Source: Laguncularia racemosa
Taxonomy: Eukaryota; Streptophyta; Magnoliopsida; Myrtales; Combretaceae
Direction: 5' to 3'
DNA: 64,000 nt
NCBI GenBank assembly: GCA_037954665.1
Contig: JBBMOL010000135.1
Location: 67,001-131,000 of the forward strand
Position 1 is the stretch's first letter; every line of letters starts with the position of its first letter. Position numbers and translations under genes: made by a program. This document shows positions 45,360 through 57,226 of the stretch, in pieces. Under the pieces are notes generated by a model. It did not search any database. It was not told where the DNA came from and saw only the letters and a program-made list of their open reading frames with translations.

Positions 45360-46903
45360 ATGCCTCTTCCTGTTAAGTGCATCAACAACCACATTCGCCT
45401 TCCTCAGATGGTAATGAATCCCTATATCATAATCTTTTATTAGTTTTAGTCAGCGTCTCTGTCTCATGTTCAGTTCTATTTGGGTAAAGAGATACTTAAG
45501 GCTTTTGTAATATATGAATATCTTGCATTTCTCCCCATACAAATAATGCCTTCATAATTTAAGTGCAGGAATAACAGTTGCTAACTCCAAATCATGTGTT
45601 GGGTAGTTCTTCTCATAAGGCTTCAACTGCCTAGATGCATAAGCTATCACCCTCTCATTTTACATCAATATACACCCAAGCCCTTGTATGGGCGCATCAT
45701 TATACACTACAAATTTCTCACCACTAACAAGTAAGGCAAGCGCCGGTGTAGAGATCAATCTCTCCTTTAGAGCTATGAAGCTTGCTTCACATTTGTCATC
45801 GCATACGAACTTCATCCCTTTTTAGGTTAATTTGGTTAAAGGGATTGCTAATTTAGAGAATTCTTCTACAAATCGTCTGTAATATCCAACTAGCCTCAAG
45901 AAGTTTTTTATTTCTATTATCGTCTTCAATCTAAGCCATTCATTAATAGCCTTTATCTTCTTAGGATCTATAGCTAACCCATCCTTATTGATCACATGGC
46001 TTAAGAATGTTACCTACTTAAGCCAGAACTCACAATTTTTAAATTCTATATACAATTTCTCTATTTGTAATCTACTTAAAACCATCCTTAAATGTTGTTT
46101 ATGGTCCTCTTCACTCTTGGAGCATATTAGAATGTCATCAAAAAATATAATGAAAAATTTGTCTAAATACTCCTTGAATACTCGATTCATTAGGTTGTGA
46201 AAGCTATCGACGCATTTGTGAGTCTAAATGGCATTACTTGGAACTCATAATGCTCATATCTAATTCTAAATGTGGTCTTTTGAATGTCTTCTTCTTTGAT
46301 TCTCAATTGATGGTATCTGGATCTCAAGTCAATTTTTGAGAAAATTTGAGCCCTTTGTAACTAATCAAATAAGTCATTAATCTTTGGGAAGGGGTATTTA
46401 TTTTTAATAGTAACCCCATTTAAGTCCTTGTAATCTACACATAACCGCATACTATTGTCTTTTTTCATCACAAACAATACAAGTGCATCCTAAGGTGAGA
46501 CATTTAATCAAATGAACTTCTTGTCCAATAATTCCTATATTTGGTCCAATAGTTTTTTTAGTTCTATAGGTGCCATATGGTATGAAGCTTTAGATATGAA
46601 AGTCATACTTGGTACTACATCTATACCAAATTCAATTCCCTTTGCTAAGGGTAAACTTATAAGATTTTCAGGAAATACTTCAGTAAATTCCTTTACTATC
46701 CTTACTTGATCAATCTTCATTACATCTTCAACTTCAAATATTACTGAAGCCATCATACTCTTGCCCCATAGTTTATATATTGGTAGCTCAGTTGGCCTAT
46801 TTGCTTCTAGCTGGAAACAAAATTTTTCTCCTTCCAATGTATTGAAATGGATTGTCATATGATGACAATCAATAGTTACATGATGTCTAATTAACCAATT
46901 CAT
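45360..46903 (-). pseudogene. Gypsy III reverse transcriptase and RNase H, broken
   Basis: 46903-46535 is the protease-RT linker (VKEFTEVFPENLISLPLAKG, then YHMAPIELKK). RT follows with FSKIDL-like RYHQLRIKEEDI (about 46300), FRLTNASIAF, YFFDDILICSKS (catalytic DD, about 46130) and LSHVINKDGLAIDPKKIKA. The RNase H/thumb has FLRLVGYYRRFVEEFSK and QLKPYEKNYPTHDLELA. Multiple stops. Aligns block by block with gypsy II. Confidence 0.87.
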
Positions 46904-46959
46904 TCCTAGTGTTATATTGAAATCTGTTACTTTTAATACCAGGAGATCTGCAACTAGTA

Positions 46960-47225
46960 TTCTACCTTACACTTCTACACTAACCCTTCTACAAACTTTA
47001 TTCAATCCTCTACTTATATCCATAGGTGTATTTAAACTCAACTTAGTATTCAACACCTCAATACATATATTATGCATACTTCTAAATGCATCAAATACAC
47101 ATGAATGTAATGAACCAGTATCGAATATAATGTACGCCTTAAAAAAATGTACTAGTAGTGTACTTGCCAATGTCTCTATATTTAGAGTATTTTATCACTA
47201 TAGTGTGAATACTTATGCTGATGCC
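46960..47225 (-). pseudogene. Gypsy III protease, catalytic motif kept
   Basis: The minus strand reads AYIIFDTGSLHSCVFDAF, the aspartic protease site with DTGS, in a frame of about 67 codons (47170-46967). It is followed by the expected hydrophobic strand region near 46900 (MNWLIRHHVTIDC). Confidence 0.75.
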
Positions 47226-47296
47226 CTTTGTCTTGGCCCCGCAAGCTGAGGTCTGCCACCATTATTCCCAACTTGATGTCTCCTTACTTATGTTGG

Positions 47297-48410
47297 CTAC
47301 ATATTCTGCCCTTTAGTGTTTGGGCAATCAATCATTTTATAACCCAATTGTTTGTAGGAAAAATAAAATGTGAGGGGTAGTGATTTCTCCAAACAGGTTT
47401 TGGTATTATATTCTATCTTCCTACATGACAAACAGACACCCTTTGGCCATTTACATTCATTCGGCTCATGTAGACTATAGCATCTCATACGCCTGTTACC
47501 TGGACCCATTGATGAGGTCCTAACTTGAGAAAAGGGCACTGTAATAACCACAGGTTTGGTTTGCACAGTATGGAGTTTCTTGCTCTTTTCTTAAATTACT
47601 ATACCTTACTTAGGTCTCTTTCCCAATATGATCCCGGTCCCTAATGTCCTCATCTCTTTAGTCCTCCTATGATTCTGTTCCAAAAACTTAGCCTTATTCA
47701 TCACCTCAGAGTAGGTGTTTAGTTGGAAAGCACCCACTTCATGCTATAGAGTGGGTTTTAGGCCTAATACAAACTGATGAGCCATAAACTTCTCATCAGC
47801 TCTAAAAACATGTGGCATGGATTTCATTAGGCGATTGAGCTCCACCTCATACTCATCCACTCATCTCTTCTCTTGATAGCAACTATAGTAAGTTGCCTCT
47901 ATCATGTTCCTTATGCTACTTAGGAAATACTGCTTATATAATAGCTCCTTGAATCTTTTCCATGTAATTACTCCTATATTGAGTTTGGAAACACTTGACC
48001 ACCATTCAAAAGCCAAGCCCCTCAACAAATATACAGCATATTTCACTTTCTTATGTTTAGGAATTCCTAGCACTTCAAATGTCTTTTTCAGTTCATCAAC
48101 CCACTACTCAGCACCCAATAGATCATCTACCTTAAGCCTAAACTCTCTAACCATTTTGACAAAATGGTCTAAACTCACTTGCCCAACTGGCCTCTCTCCC
48201 ATCTCCCACATCTGTGCTTGTCTCATGCTCAACAACTATAATTCTTGTATTTGCTGTTGCTGTTATGCTACCACTCCTACTAGAGTATTAATGGTCTTTA
48301 GCGTCTGTGTAGCATTGACCTCATTTCCTCCTTGTCTATGCTAAGGAGGTTTAAGTGGCATCCGATTATTAGAAGCATCTCCTCCGGCTCTTGAAGTTGA
48401 TCTCGGTCAT
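47297..48410 (-). pseudogene. Gypsy III gag, broken
   Basis: N-terminus near 48360 (MPLKPP then stop), VSLDHFVKMVREFRLKVDDL, 48073-47861 with KYAVYLLRGLAFEWW and FKELLYKQYF (Retrotrans_gag core), then VDEYEVELNRLMKSMP. The C-terminal zinc-binding part at 47566-47297 has CYSLHEPNECKW and CLSCRKIEYNTKTC, where the His of the second knuckle is lost. Stops between blocks. Confidence 0.83.
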
Positions 48411-48610
48411 GAGATTCTCCTAGATATTTTACAAAATACATTAAAATAGTGAGGAAATATATAAGAATATATACATTTCTCAGAATATGGAATATTTAAA
48501 AGTGACATTTTAAATATTACTGAAGAGATTCATTTATCAGTAATACTAGTCCCATTTACTAACGACTCTCATCATCCTAAAGATTTTATTCCTAGGTAGT
48601 CTATAGATAA

Positions 48611-48622
48611 GCTCTAATACCA
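48611..48622 (-). other. Gypsy III primer-binding site
   Basis: The minus strand reads TGGTATTAGAGC, one base from the initiator-Met site. A 7-bp spacer separates it from the LTR at 48630. Confidence 0.85.
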
Positions 48623-48629
48623 CTTTGGG

Positions 48630-50572
48630 TGTAACACTCTGGAACTTAAGACAAGTACAACCCACCACGTGACCTCACTAAGTGAAGATAGACAAAGGCT
48701 CAGACACTGTAAATCTCCAATATTTACAATCAAGCATTCATAATGATAAATAAAATCATTTTTTACATACGAGAGGTTAGAAAGAATATCTATCCTAAAA
48801 AATACATGATAAATAGTCTTATCAAATTATTACAGTGAAAGCATTTAACAACTTAAATACTACAAGAATATCAAATCCATTAAATAGAAACATTCAATCT
48901 CCACCTCTATATTCATCTTTTTACTAATCATCATAATATATATATTATACGTTCTCCTTAGTATTTTGATATGTTTCTACAATAATCTCATTGTATCCTA
49001 TAACTTCTCCTATGATGCCTGCAACTAAAAATGGCCCTAAGAAGGATGAGTAAATACCTAGCACAATGTATACCTATACATACATATGCATGCCATGCCA
49101 AACATCAACATAAACATAATGCAATATGTTATTCATACATTGTTCATCATCTTTTCACATCATTTAAACTAATACACAATCATATGATTATAAACATTAA
49201 ATAATCCTTCCACAACCATATATATATATACGATAAAGGATACTCTCCTTTGTCCATGAGTCTAATCCATACATAGATAATATATATATGACAGTAGGTA
49301 CTTCCCACTGTTTATAAGTCTATGAGTCCTTTCACATCTTGTACAAATATCCTTCCACAACACATACAAACATCTTTCCACATTCAAGACATGAGTCCTT
49401 CCATACCAAATATCCTAAATCTACTCGAATCATTTTGGTACACGACTCCACTAGGTACAATGTTAGATACCGATTATCAGGGTGCTACCCTGAGAACACC
49501 GACCTTTACTTAGTTTCTCAGACCTAACCAAACACAATTACATGCACAACCAATCTATTCCATGCACATTTCTAAACTAACAAGCACAAACAACAAACAT
49601 GGTACACACGTACCTTAGCTGGTCTCCTCATACTTTTACAGTCTCACAGTTTCTCAAACTTGTACACATTCACAATTATGTATACTTAAGTTTACAAGTG
49701 AACGAAACATAATGAATTAGTGAGTGTCCTAAATCAACAAAATTATGTGGAAGGCCGTGCAGAGGGATACAGGCCAAAACACGGTCATACTAGTGGCTAT
49801 GTATCTTTCTATGCATTTCTGTTAATTTAGCACGCCCAAGTACATGGTCGTGTATTTGGTTGTGTACTTCAACATGATTAGGTATACAATCGTGTATAGT
49901 GGCCATGTATTTTTCTGTGAAGTTGTGCATTTTGACATGTTTAAGTACACGAGTGTGTTGAGTGACCATATACCTTTTTGTACACATTCTCATTTTAATA
50001 CGGGCAAGTACATAGGCATATACCCAGTTATGTAGCGAACTCCTTTTTCTAATTCGCTAATTTCTTCCTCAATCCGATTCCTATAAATCTAAGTCTAATT
50101 GATTGATGATTGAGCTATTCCTAACACATCACAAGGGGATTTTGTATTTACTTGTTCTAGATTGTGATTTAGATTCTTAGATTGTCCGTTCCTATGCCCA
50201 TTTTGATTTGCTCCTTGTTCAAAATTCTAATCACACGGTAAGAAATGGTCTTAGGGCTATGAATCCATAATCCTCATTATATAATTTAATGATTAAGGTT
50301 CTTACCTAGCAGAACAGGATTGATTTTTACAATTTTCCTTTTAGGTTGCTTTATGTTATTTGAGAGAGTTTTCTAGAATGGTGCTTTGGGTTTTGTAATG
50401 TAAATGGAAAAAGGTTTACATTAGGTTAAATGGGGTTTAAATACCTTGATCTTGAAATGACCCATTATTTGCCCCATCTTTTTAGGTTAATTACCCTTTT
50501 AACCTTAACTTAAATTTTTAATAAAATGTAAATACATATATATTTATATATATAATTACCTGAGTATTTATA
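48630..50572 (-). repeat. Gypsy III right (5') LTR
   Basis: About 1.94 kb. It starts TGTAACACTC and ends GAGTATTTATA, where CA has become TA. The end is supported by the AGGAT duplication that follows and by similarity to the LTR ends of gypsy II. It contains the ACACGGTCAT/GTCGTGTA-type repeats at about 49740-50035. Confidence 0.85.
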
Positions 50573-51041
50573 AGGATTATATTATATATTTTAAATCTAG
50601 GTTTTTAGATATTAATTAAAACTCCTGATGGATGTAATATGAGAATTTCTTAAGAGTGGTCATGACTCTTAATAATGCATAAATGATGTTTAGGTGCATA
50701 TAAGAATTCTGAAAGACATGTCTTTTTTGAATGATACATATATGTTGTGTTTAATGAATAAGACTATGGATGGTCATAAGGTTTTTTTTTTTCCATCTAT
50801 TTTTTAGAGAAAAATCCAGTGAGAGAGTGTCTTTTGGAGATTTTGTGTCTAGTGGCAAGTACAGCGAATTGTGATATGTAGCATTCAAAGTCATTACTAG
50901 GAAGATAGCAATTTGTACCTTTTTGATAAAATCATTAGATTATAAAAGAAAAAGAAAATTTTTAATCTTCTATAGAGGGTTGAAAATATTACATAAATAT
51001 AATGGGCTAAGCCCATTGATTGATCGGCTTGACTCATTAGG

Positions 51042-51656
51042 TGATGGAAATCAAGTCATCTCAATTACATACGTCTCTATCAATGCTTTGGGGCAACAAT
51101 CGAGTAAACTAAATGATGCAAAACAAGCATAGAACGTTGCCTTTAAAAGTTGGCAGCTTATGTTGTTAAAGCAAGTGGCTTACCTTGAAGAATCAGCAGT
51201 GCAAGAATGAAGGCCAGCCATAAAGGCTAGTGGTGTATCTCCATAAAGGCAAGCGGTGTTGCAATTTAGGCCAGCGGCTTTTCCTTAGTGGCTTATAATT
51301 TGCTTTGCATATTTCTTTTATTTTCTTAGCCAATATTTGTTTCTTTTAAAGACTACTATAAATACCTTTTGTGATAGAAAGATAGATAAACTTTAGACAT
51401 TTGCGAATATATAAGTGGAGTTTACTCCCATTTTCTTATACTCTTATCAATCTTTAAATTATGGCGAGTGATGGTATCAGGTTTGTTGTGCATCATATCA
51501 ACAAGACTGTACTAGGACTATTCTCTTGCTAGTACGTCATATTTGGTAAGGGTATATGGTTTTTATCTTGTTATTGTTATTTGTTGATTTCGAAATTATT
51601 TGTTGAGTCGATTAAGATTGCGATTCCTTGATTCTGTTTTAGGATTAGGCACATCA
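51042..51656 (+). repeat. Gypsy IV 5' LTR
   Basis: 615 bp, TGATGGAAAT to GGCACATCA, with TATA box TATAAATAC at 51357-51365 and CCAAT about 25 bp before it. Matches 54263-54905 along its length. Confidence 0.9.
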
Positions 51657-51661
51657 TAATT

Positions 51662-51673
51662 TGGTATCAGAGC
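51662..51673 (+). other. Gypsy IV primer-binding site
   Basis: TGGTATCAGAGC, a perfect initiator-Met-type site, five bases after the LTR. Confidence 0.92.
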
Positions 51674-52049
51674 AAAGGTTGAGAATTAAGGTTTGTGCTG
51701 TGATTCTCAATCAATTTCAAAATTGTTATTTGTGATCGTGATTTAGGGATTGAGCCAAGGTTAAGATTAGAACTTGTAATGCAGTTGTTTGATTGAGAAT
51801 TGAAATTAGGTTTGTGCTATGATTTGTGCCGTGGTTAGTGTGATAGTGAATTGAAATTAGTGTTTATATTGTGAATTATGTCATGGGTTGATGAATTTGA
51901 ATTAGAATTAAACAAGGGTTAAGATTTGGGTTATATTGTGATTTACGTGATTTTGATTTGGGAATTGAATGAGGGTTGACATTAGGGTTGTGTTGCAGTG
52001 TGTGTGTAAAAGTGATTTGGGAATTTTATGTTCAAACTTCAATTCAGCA

Positions 52050-53345
52050 AATTATGTCAAATGATAGTGTAAAAGGAGGAATTAGGGATAAAGCCAATAG
52101 TCAGGTTAGAGGAGGAGGTTAGGAACGCCGTACTGTAGGTGGTAGGAGAAATTTGGAAGAACGATTACAAGATCTAACCACCATTGTTGCTAATCTAGCA
52201 ATGCAAGTGGATCAGATGACATTACCCAACAACTAGTGGCAAATCTACAAGCACCCCCACCTCAGGTAGCCATTAATGATGTATGTAGGGAAGGAGCATG
52301 AGGAGGAAATAGGGGAAGGTGAGTTGGAGGAGATTATCATGCTTACTAAGAAGAAAGAGATAATAATTTTGAAGATGAATTCTATAATAACTGTGAGTTC
52401 AGGCTACCTAGGGGTTTAGAATATGTGAAATTATAGATGCCTTCATTCGCTGGAAGAGGATTTGCTGAAGATTACCTTAATTGGGAGGATAAGGTGGAAA
52501 GACTTTTTGAGTGTTATGAGATTAATGACAATACTCGAGTACGTTTGGCAGCAGTTGAGTTTAAATGGTATGCAACCTTATGGTGGAAGAACATTGCGGC
52601 TAGTAAGAGGAGAGATGGTGATGCTAAGATCCGTACTTAGCAGAAGATGAAGCGATTCATGAGGAAGAGATTTGTTCCAAAACATTACAAGCATGAGATA
52701 TTCATGTGACTCTAAACCTTGAGGTAAGGAGGCTAAACTGTGGATAAGTATGTCCAAGAATTTGAAGCATTGATGATTCGATGTGGAACCATTGAGCCTC
52801 TAAAATAGACAATGGCATGATTTGTATCAAGCCTAAAGTATAAGATTACCTGTACTGTGGAGTTACAATGATATGACACCCTTGATGAGGCCATCCGGTT
52901 AGCTTTGAAGGTTGAAAGACAAAGACGTTCTAATCCTTATAGAATGATGAATAACAAGTATAGATCCTCTAATAAGTCGTACGATTCAGATAGTAAGAAT
53001 GTAGATAAAGGGGGATTTGGTAAGAATTTGGAAACAAATGCAACTGTTACAGATGTTAAAGGGGAGAAGAGTATTTCTAAGAAAGGGAAAGCAATTGCTG
53101 GGATTGAGAATAAACAGATAATAGTAGGTTCATCAAGAGGAAAGACTCGTCAAATCCATTGCTTCAAATGTTTGGGTTTTGGACATATGGCTGCTTAATG
53201 TCTAAACAAAAGGATGATGACTGCTATAGAGGTGGAGAGTAAGGATGACGAGGAAGAGATGCATGAGCCAATAGATGTGTCAACTGTGCTAGATGAGTAT
53301 TATGAGGATGCAATTGCTGAGGCACATGAAGACAAAGGGAATGAT
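52050..53345 (+). pseudogene. Gypsy IV gag, broken
   Basis: An Arg/Gly-rich start (about 52070-52160), then a helical part (LEERLQDLTTIVANLAMQV). The Retrotrans_gag core at 52437-52640 has YLNWEDKVERLFECY and KWYATLWWKN, continuing with KYVQEFEALMIRCG. The zinc knuckle at about 53158-53200 (CFKCLGFGHMAA) is then cut by TAA where the last Cys is expected within a few residues. Several other stops. Confidence 0.85.
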
Positions 53346-53399
53346 TAGTATTTGACTATCAATGTGTTGTGTAGGGTGATGACTAATTTTCCTGCTAAT

Positions 53400-53816
53400 G
53401 AGGAAGAAAAAAGGAAGAACCTATTCCATATTTCTTGTAAGGTCTAAGGTAACCTTTGTGCTCTTATTATTGATGGTGGTAGTTGCACCAATGTAGTGGC
53501 TGCTTCATTAGTTAATAAGTTGAAACTAGATACTACTCCACATCCTAAGCCATATAAGTTGCACTAGTTGAGTGAACGAGGTATTCTACATGTTACTCAG
53601 AGGACTAAATTCCCATTCAGCATAGGGGAAAAGTACAATGATGAGATTGTCTGTGATATTCTTACTATATGCACATCACATATACTACTTGGTAAATCGT
53701 GGTTATTTGACAGGAGGGTATTGCATGATGGGTTTAGGAGCACCTATGTGTTCCAGAAAGATGGCGAGCCAATTTTCTTGAATCCTATGTCACCAACTAA
53801 GGTGCAAGAGGCATAA
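53400..53816 (+). pseudogene. Gypsy IV protease, broken
   Basis: Reads CALIIDGGSCTNVVAASLV, the retropepsin site with DGGS (usual in this group), and HILLGKSWLFDRRVLHDGF, the ILGxPWL-type closing strand. It ends in a TAA at 53814-53816, just before the deletion junction. Confidence 0.83.
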
Positions 53817-53984
53817 AGAAAAATCAATAAAACCACTAAAAACAATTCCTTATTTGTGGGGCGGAAGAAACTAGAAGAAAACTTGAGTGGAGTGGAACAT
53901 TCTCAGGGAATTCAGAAGCTTCATCAAAAGACTTCTAAACATCTTAAGAAGACTCAAGAGCAGCAGCGACTTTAAGGCAACAAA

Positions 53985-54262
53985 CACGGGCAGACCAAGA
54001 TTTTCAATCCAAGTGATTTGGTTTGGATTCATCTCAGCAAGGATCGGTTTCCCTATAAGAAATCATAGAAACGTTCACCAAGAGTAAATGGACCATTTAA
54101 GATTCTGAGGCACATCAACAACAATGCTTATAGGGTGGAGTTACCAAGAGAATATAGCGTTTCTGCTACATCCAATGTTGTAGATCTATCACCTTACCTA
54201 TTAGAAGATCATCATGAAGAACCATCAAATTTAAGGACAAATCTTCTACAAGCCCGAGGAGA
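53985..54262 (+). pseudogene. Gypsy IV integrase C-terminal remnant
   Basis: Frame fragments HTRADQDFQSKWF / FNPSDLVWIHLSKDRFP, then GPFKILRHINNNAYRVELP and SNVVDLSPYL, the C-terminal DNA-binding domain of gypsy integrase. It follows the protease after about 170 bp, so the segment between (about 2.5 kb in full-length relatives) is missing. The frame runs into the 3' LTR. Confidence 0.85.
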
Positions 54263-54905
54263 TGATGGGAATCAAGTCACCTCAACTACAGATGCATCTG
54301 TTAATGCTTTGAGATGACAACTGAGTAAACTAAATGATGCAAAACAAGCATGGAACACTGCCTTTAAAAGTTGGCAACTTATGTTGCTAAAGCAAGTAGC
54401 TTACCTTGAATAATCAGCGGTGTAAAAATGAAGGTCAACCATAAAGGCCGACGGTGTATCTTCATAAAGGTCAGTGGTGTTGCAATTTAAGCCAGCGACT
54501 TTTCCTTGGTGGCTTACAATTTATCTAGGCTAGTTTTGCTTTGCATATTTCTTTTATTTTCTTCGGCTCTTAGCCAATATTTGTTTCTTTTAAAGACTAC
54601 TATAAATACCTTTTGTGATAGAAAGATAGATAGACTTTGGACATTTGAAATTACACAAGTGGAGTTTACTCCCATTTTCTTATACTCTTATCAATCTTTG
54701 GATTGTGGCGAGTGACGGTATTGGGTTTGTTGTACGTCATATCAACAAGACCATGCTAGGACTATTCTCTTGCTAGTCCTTCATATCTGGTAAGGGTTTA
54801 GGGTTTTTATCTTGTTATTGCTATTTGTTAATTTTGGAATTATTTGTTGAGAATTGTCAATTGGGATTATGATTGCTTGATTCTGTTTTAGGATTAGGCA
54901 CATCA
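54263..54905 (+). repeat. Gypsy IV 3' LTR
   Basis: 643 bp, TGATGGGAAT to GGCACATCA. It is longer than the 5' copy by about 28 bp through small insertions (for example around 54525 and 54565). TATA box at 54601-54609. Followed by TTAGG. Confidence 0.9.
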
Positions 54906-55524
54906 TTAGGCTAGGTGACAGGGCGTAATGAGTCCGATCCAATTATTGGGATGACTTAGGGAGAATTAGCTTGGTGGACTCGGAATAGGGATCATTGAAC
55001 CGGTCCATCTGCATCCAACTTTCTCAGGCAGGCTCATGTACTCATAAGGAAGACTACTGATCTTGGGTCTATGGCAAGCTCATTAAGATAACCTTAAATT
55101 GAGCAGACTCCATCTCGCCCGTTGATTACTAAAGTGATCTAACGGATGTCATCAGGCCCAAGAGTCTATAAATACTCAGTCATTCCTCCTCATTAAGGGA
55201 CCTTTTTTCCCAAATTCCAAAGATCAAAGAAACGATATTCCACTAAGAGTTCTCTACTCTCAAAGATCAAATAAGAGATTAAGCAAAGAACGATCTCCAT
55301 TTATCAAGAACTACAAGGTTGACACTTGAGGTCTCTTTAGCTCCCTTATTTATCACTTGTGCATTTGAGACGCTTGAGATTGCCTATTCCCCCTCCCAGC
55401 CACTCTTTCCTTAGTCATCCCATCACGTGCCATCTCTAAATTGCTTTTCTCTGAACTCACGTGCAATGTGGTACCCGCATGATACGCACGTGACCACTCT
55501 TACTAAGACCCCCCATCTACATTT

Positions 55525-55536
55525 TGGCGACTCCGC
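55525..55536 (+). other. Element V primer-binding site
   Basis: TGGCGACTCCGC, three bases after the LTR end. This is the site typical of Tat/Ogre-type gypsy elements and differs from the initiator-Met site used by gypsy II-IV. Confidence 0.85.
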
Positions 55537-55599
55537 TAGGTACAAAGCTAAGTGACAAAAAGGTAATGTCACCTGCTAGGAAAAGAGATCCATTTAACA

Positions 55600-57223
55600 A
55601 TGTCTCTATTAAGAGTAAGATCCTAACACTGAATTGATGGAGTAGAACCTGCCTCAAATACCGTAGAATAGTAGTCAAGGTAATTCATAACTTGAGGCTC
55701 TCATAGATCCTACACAAATGATGCAGACTATGTAGGAGAACACAAAGGCTCTGAATCAACTCATGACTATGCTTGCTCTGCCCATCATAGCGTTGGCTGC
55801 CACCGTTGCTATGCAACAAAGTGTGGCTCCGCTAAACACCAACATTACTATGCAGCAAGGCATCACACATGCAACTCCATCACATGTAGTTTCTCCCGTT
55901 AACCCTCCCATTGATGAGGAGAACATTCCTTAGGAGTAAACAACTCAACTAGATGTTCCACCTCCCGATGCTTTCAGTGGATTTAGCCATTAACCTACTC
56001 CCACACCTGCTTCCATGGTATCTACCCCAAGGACTTCCTTTGTAATGAAGGAAGACTTGGACATATACTTAAAAGAAATACAAGCAAAGTTAACTGTGGA
56101 AGTACTAGAGTTAAGACTCTCTTACCATCAGCACATCTTATTCAATGGTAAGAAAGGGAGTGTTAAAGAGCATTTACTTAAATTTATCGAGACCCTAGAA
56201 GAATACAGGCTGGATGATGACCTGAAACTGAAAGAATTTTCCAAATCATTAACTTGAAAGGCATACACCTAGTATGTCAATCTCCTTATAAGGCCAATTG
56301 ATTCATGGGGATCTATGTGTAAGCTATTCTTGGAAAAGTTCTTCTCCACCCAAGAACAAGTCACGATCATGGACATGGGAAGAACACGGCAATACCCCAA
56401 GGAAGACTTGATGGATTATATAAAACGCTCCAAGGAGCGTACACTTGACATCCAAGACATATGTGATGAGAGGGAGTTAGTGAAGATTTGCATCTAAGGG
56501 ATGTTTACTGAGTACGCAATCCACTTAGAAAATCTCAATCTAAGTTCCTTTTCTACACTAGTCAAGACTGCAAGAAGAACTAACAACTCCGCTGCAAGAC
56601 AACAAGGAGAAAATGGAAGGTTTGGGAAATGAGCAACATCTACTAACTCGGCCCAAGTTAAGAACTCTGGAGACAATAAGAAGCCAAGGAACGATACATC
56701 CCGAGAATCTACATCAATTTCCCCTTTTCCCATGTCCAATGGGAAAGGTGCATGCTTCTTTTTGACCAATGGTTATGAGATGGGAATATCAAGCCCTAAG
56801 AGTGGATCGTTTACCAACACAAAATAAGGAGAATGATCCTAAGTTTTGTAGGTCACCCTACGAAAGAGTGTTGGACTTTGAAGAAGGTTTTCAACAATAG
56901 AGTTCGTAATGGGAAACTTATCATAGAAAACAATGATGTTCGTAATAATCCACTTTCGTACTACAAATGCCATCAGCCACAATCTTAGTACTAAAGAAGA
57001 AAATATGTCACATGCCGAAGTGCGTAATGTACAAGAGGCTATAACTAGGAATAATGAGGATGCATGTATGCTAGAAGTAGCCGCCTTAATGAAGATGACT
57101 AACTTCAGAAATATTTTTAACTTACTAGGGTTTAACGAGGATGCACGCCTTACAGCAGCAACTACCCTTACTCAAATCATAGAGAGACAATATGGGGAGT
57201 GCAGTTTAGCGCAGTTCGTATAA
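55600..57223 (+). pseudogene. Element V gag (Tat-like), broken
   Basis: The leader part has short repeats of Met/Gln-rich codons (about 55730-55880). 56015-56257 covers the N-terminal half (RLSYHQHILFNGKKGSV). 56315-56497 covers KLFLEKFFSTQEQVTIMDMG and EDLMDYIKRSKERTLDI, a Tat/Athila-style Gag core. 56933-57223 is the linker before protease. At least four stops or shifts. Confidence 0.78.
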
Positions 57224-57226
57224 AGA

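Larger units (their letters stand above)
31704..50572 (-). mobile_element. Gypsy III (Tekay/Del-like), host of a nested element
   Basis: The right LTR is 48630-50572. The left LTR is split into 31704-32493 and 43082-43905 by gypsy II. Internal genes run on the minus strand (gag 48410-47297, protease, RT, RNase H, integrase). The flanks GGGAT (31699-31703) and AGGAT (50573-50577) form a 4-of-5 target-site duplication. The end of the chromodomain, the purine tract and about 390 bp of the left LTR are deleted at about 43905. Without the insert it is about 8.3 kb. All genes are broken. Confidence 0.88.
51042..54905 (+). mobile_element. Gypsy IV, complete ends but RT/RNase H/integrase core deleted
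   Basis: LTRs at 51042-51656 and 54263-54905. Perfect 5-bp target duplication TTAGG at 51037-51041 and 54906-54910. PBS TGGTATCAGAGC at 51662-51673. The 2.6-kb interior has gag, zinc knuckle and protease, then goes straight to the integrase C-terminus, so RT, RNase H and the integrase core are missing. It is therefore a non-autonomous deletion derivative that would have needed proteins from a relative. About 3.86 kb. Clean ends and TSD suggest it is among the younger insertions here. Confidence 0.92.
50634..55521 (+). repeat. Tat-like element V 5' LTR, split by gypsy IV
   Basis: Two pieces, about 50634-51041 and 54906-55521, become continuous when gypsy IV and one TTAGG are removed. The right end CATCTACA is set by the PBS at 55525. 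A TATA box TATAAATAC lies at 55167-55175. The left end is not fixed: TGATGG at about 50634 is a guess, since no second copy is in the window. Confidence 0.65.
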
